Shown here: positions 46,573 to 49,798 of the stretch, piece after piece
Layout of the letters: every line of letters begins with the position of its first letter
Position numbering within the stretch: position 1 is the first letter of the stretch
Source of the DNA: Chlorobiaceae bacterium
GTDB lineage: Bacteria; Bacteroidota; Chlorobiia; Chlorobiales; Chlorobiaceae
Length of the DNA: 49,798 nt
Direction: 5' to 3'
Assembly (NCBI GenBank): GCA_013335405.1
Contig: JAAXVR010000022.1
Coordinates: 1-49,798 of the forward strand
Notes under the pieces: model-generated
What the model saw: only the letters and a program-made list of their open reading frames with translations
Databases searched by the model: none
Told to the model about the DNA's origin: nothing
Program-made: the position numbers and the translations under genes

Positions 46573-47394
46573 TCAAAGCCTGAAGGTTATGAAATAGATG
46601 AACGGTGAAACGAACATGATGGTGTCGAACCGGTCAAGTACCCCTCCGTGCCCGGGTATCAGCGCCGAAGAGTCTTTTACGCCGGCATCCCTTTTGAACA
46701 TCGATTCTATGAGATCTCCGGCCGGGCTCGACAGACCGATAAGCAGTCCGGTAAGGATGGCTGTTTTCAGGGGAAGCTGCGGCATGGCGCTGCTGAACAG
46801 GTATGAAGCCGCAAGGCTCCCGGCAAGACCGAAAATGAACCCCTCCCATGTTTTATGCGGGCTCAGCCGTTCGAAAAGCCTGCGATGGATGAATTTCCCT
46901 CCGAGCGTGCTGCCCCCGAAGTAGGCGCATATGTCCGCAGACCAGACGCAGAGAAACATGAGGAACACCATGATCCGCCCGGAGTCATCAGGAGCGTCGA
47001 GGCGCAGCCTCAGGAGGGAACCGAACGAAAGGTTGACATAGAGCAGCCCCGGCAGAAGCGAACCAAGATTGAGAAGCGGAGAGCCGTCCTTCAGAAAAAG
47101 TTCTATAACGAGCAGCGCGATCAGGACCGCGAGCAGCAGTTCCCATACCTCGGCGAAATGGAGGTAGAAATCCAGCTGAAGAGCGAGGGTGATCAGAAGA
47201 ACAAGCCAAAGGGGAGGGGGGCTTGCCTTGTGGAGCGCCAGCCGGTGATACTCGAACGTCGCAACGAGGGAGAGTATCAGGAAAAAACCGAAAAACAGGT
47301 ACTCTCCTGCCTGAATCAGCCACAAGAGAAAGGGAATGCCGACAATGGCGACCAGAACCCTCTGCAACAAGTTAACACTCAGCAATTTAGCCAT
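46573..47394 (-). CDS. cdsA: Phosphatidate cytidylyltransferase
   Basis: CdsA makes CDP-diacylglycerol from phosphatidic acid and CTP, the branch point of phospholipid synthesis. The 273-residue membrane protein has about eight hydrophobic helices. Its complete family signature is near the C-terminus: SMFKRDAGVKDSSALIPGHG followed by GVLDRFD. CPBP lies just upstream. The 128-base gap to the PTS gene shows no feature. Confidence 0.96.
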   Translation of the reverse strand: MAKLLSVNLLQRVLVAIVGIPFLLWLIQAGEYLFFGFFLILSLVATFEYHRLALHKASPPPLWLVLLITLALQLDFYLHFAEVWELLLAVLIALLVIELFLKDGSPLLNLGSLLPGLLYVNLSFGSLLRLRLDAPDDSGRIMVFLMFLCVWSADICAYFGGSTLGGKFIHRRLFERLSPHKTWEGFIFGLAGSLAASYLFSSAMPQLPLKTAILTGLLIGLSSPAGDLIESMFKRDAGVKDSSALIPGHGGVLDRFDTIMFVSPFIYFITFRL

Positions 47395-47414
47395 ATATCA
47401 GTAGTTACCCTGCA

Positions 47415-48377
47415 TTACTTTCTGTTTTCTCCGTGTTCCGCTCCGCTTGCTGAACAGATACCTGAAAAGCGCCTGACAACAAGAGTGAAAAGCACCATGC
47501 TCACGACAACCAGAAGCCACCACCATGGCGAATAAACCACGCGCTCCGGGTGCGGAACACCGACAGAGGCATTGCTGCCGGTAAATAACAGCACGAGCAA
47601 CGCTGCCAGGTTGTTCACGAAATGCACGAATACGGAAACAGCAAGATTACCGGATACAGCGTAAATATAGCCAATAAACCACCCAAGCAAAGCAAGAGGA
47701 AGAAGATTGGCCGGACTCAGATGGAAGAACGCAAAAGCAAAACCCGTCAATACGACCGCATTGCCCGGAGAAACCGATCTTGTGTAATTTTTCTGGATGT
47801 ACCCGCGGAACAGCAGTTCTTCGCAGAAAGCGGGAAGAAGGGCGAGAACAAGGAGAACTGCGAAAAAACCGGGAAGGTCCCGTACCCTTGCAAGTTCCTT
47901 GATGAACGCATCCATCTGCTGCTGCTGACGCACCACCTCGGCTCCCGCTTTACCGAGCGCAGGCCACAGGTAAAGTTCCTCAAGAGAGGTGATGGTGTGG
48001 AGCAGCGGCTGAAGAAGAAAAATGCCGGCAACGGCAAGGAAAAGCGCCCGTGAATCAGGAACTTCCCCGATGCCCAGAAACGCGAGGCTCTCTCCGGAAA
48101 AGGGGTTGCCGGTGCGAGTATGGAAAGCGGCAAGGAAAAGTACCGGAAGTGCCAGAAGCAGCAACTGTGCCGTTCCCTGACTGAAAAGGATTTCAGGGAA
48201 CATCGTTCTGACCGATTCCGGCGTGAAAATCGCAGCGGTATCGACGCCGCTTTTGCCGAGCAGAAACAGCAGCACCTGACCGGAAAGCAGGTAGAGCACC
48301 ATCATCACAGCGAGGATGATCGTATTGATTATGAACGATGGCCGTTTTCCGGCAAAAGGATCGTACGTGGTCAGCAT
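47415..48377 (-). CDS. CPBP-family intramembrane metalloprotease
   Basis: A 320-residue membrane protein with about eight helices and the CPBP (Rce1/Abi) motifs: EELLFRGYIQ (EExxxR), FAFFHLSPANLLPL (FxxxH) and VHFVNNLAALLV (HxxxN). Relatives process prenylated proteins in eukaryotes. In bacteria the substrates are mostly unknown, though some act in stress or bacteriocin immunity. It precedes cdsA by 20 bases and is probably co-transcribed; nothing nearby names its target. Confidence 0.9.
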   Translation of the reverse strand: MLTTYDPFAGKRPSFIINTIILAVMMVLYLLSGQVLLFLLGKSGVDTAAIFTPESVRTMFPEILFSQGTAQLLLLALPVLFLAAFHTRTGNPFSGESLAFLGIGEVPDSRALFLAVAGIFLLQPLLHTITSLEELYLWPALGKAGAEVVRQQQQMDAFIKELARVRDLPGFFAVLLVLALLPAFCEELLFRGYIQKNYTRSVSPGNAVVLTGFAFAFFHLSPANLLPLALLGWFIGYIYAVSGNLAVSVFVHFVNNLAALLVLLFTGSNASVGVPHPERVVYSPWWWLLVVVSMVLFTLVVRRFSGICSASGAEHGENRK

Positions 48378-48620
48378 TGAATTCTGTATTTACGAAGCGT
48401 TACCGTGAGTCATCCGGAATTTGATACCTTGCCTTTCATAAGCCCCTCAGGGGCATGTCACGGGAAACCGGAATAAAAAAGGGACCGTGTTTCCGTTAAA
48501 ATCCCGGAGAATCTATCTTTATTGATCATACCAAAGTGAAGTGAACTGCTCGCCGCGTCAATAAACACAGACAGATGAAACACAAGCAATAACGAATTTA
48601 CCTGCCTGCAAATAAAAGCC
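48378..48620. other. Divergent intergenic region with a small GC-rich hairpin
   Basis: This 243-base gap lies between the divergent CPBP and glycosyltransferase genes. GCCCC-TCA-GGGGC (48442-48454) forms a tight hairpin, with ATGTC after it. TATCTTTA near 48515 resembles a -7 box (one mismatch) for the glycosyltransferase. I see no gene. Confidence 0.4.
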
Positions 48621-49598
48621 ATGAAAAAACAGGAATTTACCGGCAGTATTCACTGCCAGCCGAAAAGCATTGTGCTTCTTGCCAGGGAACGCTACGGAGA
48701 CGCAATACTGATGACCCCGCTCATAAAAGCTCTTCGGCACGAATATCCGGAAATTTCGATTTACATCATCGCATTCACCCGTATCATTTTCGATTTTTTC
48801 AGTACAGATGCCAATATCACAGCGGTTTATCATGCAAAAAAAAAACCGGGGAGATATTTTTCGGAAGTGCTCCTGAAAAAATTCGACATCCTGTTCAATC
48901 CAAAAAACCATCCATCGAAAAGTTTTTATCTCCAGTCACGCTTCATCCGCGCCAGGTACAAAGTCGGGCATCGCAATACGAACCATGACGATCTCTACGA
49001 TTACCTCATCGACCTTGCCCCCGGTACCCATGAATCACTGAGGAACCTCTCCCTTCTGACCGCGCTCGGCAAAACTCCAGCAAAGGAGTATCGGCCTTAT
49101 ATTCCGGAAATGCCACTTTCCGATGAAGCGAAGCTGTTCATTGACAAACTGCCAACAGATTATTGTACAGGAATTAATATCAGTGCGGGTGCACCGGGCG
49201 GGCACAGAACAGTTGAACAGTGGTCGGATCTTGTCAGGAATTTCCCGGACGAAAAGTTTATTGTGTTTTCCGGGATGGCAGATATCGGGGAAAAAAGGGC
49301 TCTCGAGAAACTGCATGAAAACATCCAGCCCTCCCCAGCCACGAAAAATCTCTACGAAGTGTGGAAAATCGTTCAAAAGCTCAAGCTTCTGGTCACTCCC
49401 GACACCTCCCTCGTTCATGTCGCATCCTGTTCGGACACACCACTGGTTGCCATGTACCGGTATAATCCTGCGGACAGCATCGAGTTCTCTCCCCTGAGTA
49501 CGTATCGGGAAGTCCTTGTATCACCAGCAACGGATATTTCGGCTATCGAAAATACTCTTGTTTCTTCGGCACTTGGCAGGATGATTGAATTACTTTGA
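48621..49598 (+). CDS. Glycosyltransferase family 9 (heptosyltransferase-like)
   Basis: A 325-residue cytoplasmic enzyme of the WaaF/WaaC fold, which adds heptose or a related sugar to the LPS core. The N-terminal domain has SIVLLARERYGDAILMTPLIKALRHEYPEISIYII. The C-terminal nucleotide-sugar domain has NISAGAPGGHRTVEQWSDLV, KLLVTPDTSLVHVASCSDTPLVAMY and a short ending. The loop FDILFNPKNHPSKSFYLQSRFIRARYKVGH matches family members. A second GT9 gene lies convergent just beyond, suggesting an LPS-core or surface-glycan locus. Confidence 0.9.
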   Translation: MKKQEFTGSIHCQPKSIVLLARERYGDAILMTPLIKALRHEYPEISIYIIAFTRIIFDFFSTDANITAVYHAKKKPGRYFSEVLLKKFDILFNPKNHPSKSFYLQSRFIRARYKVGHRNTNHDDLYDYLIDLAPGTHESLRNLSLLTALGKTPAKEYRPYIPEMPLSDEAKLFIDKLPTDYCTGINISAGAPGGHRTVEQWSDLVRNFPDEKFIVFSGMADIGEKRALEKLHENIQPSPATKNLYEVWKIVQKLKLLVTPDTSLVHVASCSDTPLVAMYRYNPADSIEFSPLSTYREVLVSPATDISAIENTLVSSALGRMIELL

Positions 49599-49641
49599 AC
49601 ATTTTTTCGTGTCCAGCTAAGACTGCTGGCATAATGAACTT

Positions 49642-49798
49642 TCACTTGACTTCACAAATTCTTTCCATCGACTCTGCCACGGCATTCGGCATTATGTTTT
49701 CGAGACACTTGTAGTGCCTGTATCTGCAAACGCGATCGAAACAGGGTGCACAGGGCTCAGGAACGTTCATCGCAAGGCTTCGCTTCCCGAGAGGACGG
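49642..49798 (-). CDS. Glycosyltransferase family 9, C-terminal end only (cut by window)
   Basis: The minus strand from the right edge to the TGA at 49642-49644 reads RPLGKRSLAMNVPEPCAPCF, DRVCRYRHYKCLENIMPNAV and AESMERICEVK. The spaced cysteines (C-x-P-C, then C, then C) followed by an I-x-P-x-x-V helix are the usual C-terminus of heptosyltransferase-type GT9 enzymes. The gene continues beyond the window. It converges on the GT9 gene at 48621-49598 with 43 bases between stops, where CCAGC/GCTGG (49614-49630) could form a weak hairpin. Confidence 0.75.
   Translation of the reverse strand, partial: RPLGKRSLAMNVPEPCAPCFDRVCRYRHYKCLENIMPNAVAESMERICEVK

Overview
The window looks like a chromosomal segment of a green sulfur bacterium (Chlorobiaceae). 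The main reasons are a 1267-residue magnesium-chelatase H subunit of the BchH/BchS/BchT type (bacteriochlorophyll synthesis), succinyl-CoA ligase SucD (used in the reductive TCA cycle of this group), a type II isopentenyl-diphosphate isomerase, and Bacteroidetes/Chlorobi-like promoters. Coding DNA is mostly about 58-60% GC in the lines I counted by hand. There is no rRNA, phage, insertion sequence or CRISPR array. Almost everything is core metabolism, information processing or envelope biogenesis.

Layout. 1-6607 (+): the 3' part of a TonB-dependent receptor, a strong terminator, then the chelatase H subunit. 6769-11637 (-): a TPR/O-GlcNAc-transferase-like protein, sucD and gatA. 11835-16058 (+): uppS, bamA and a small outer-membrane barrel protein. 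16140-23211 (-): a BFN/UVR nuclease-family protein, etfA-etfB, a palindromic repeat cluster, tRNA-Leu(GAG), tRNA-Lys(TTT), a 35-residue basic mini-protein, rho, folC, ruvA and rpsT. 23447-26723 (+): a phosphohexomutase and an MsbA-like ABC exporter. 27126-28394 (-): an FtsX/LolC-type permease. 28503-34228 (+): fni, a prenyl diphosphate synthase, dprA, skp, lptC, panD and a GlmU-like uridylyltransferase. 48377-34241 (-): a long run of CPBP protease, cdsA, a PTS IIA protein, hisS, a glutaredoxin-like protein, a small membrane protein, the rimP-nusA-infB-rbfA-truB-ribF-rpsO cluster, yicC, gmk, rpoZ and a VOC protein. 48621-49798: two convergent family 9 glycosyltransferases, the second cut by the window edge.

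Functional themes. Envelope building recurs: UppS (lipid carrier), BamA and Skp (outer-membrane proteins), LptC and MsbA-like (LPS transport), CdsA (phospholipids), GlmM/GlmU-like enzymes (UDP-GlcNAc) and GT9 enzymes (LPS core). Fni and the prenyl synthase feed isoprenoids to UppS and to pigment tails. The translation cluster is the familiar nusA-infB operon.

The most unusual structure is a dispersed repeat seen twice, at 6608-6786 and 26728-27120, each filling the gap between two convergent genes. Both copies begin within a few bases of stop codons and are built from 7-base units of the form GGRNNTG. They share the order heptads - GAAAGTG - GGATGTG - GGAAG - hairpin with CCGTAGG at its tip, and carry inverted heptads at the other end, so that each convergent transcript acquires a G-rich 3' end. 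In the second copy one heptad is expanded to 24 near-identical tandem units (26892-27059) with strong G-quadruplex potential. I know of no description of this element. Secondary points of interest are a terminator-like hairpin between a Bacteroidetes-type promoter and rimP (possible attenuator), an AT-rich, probably acquired OGT gene whose stop codon lies inside the repeat, and a compositional mosaic in the TonB receptor.
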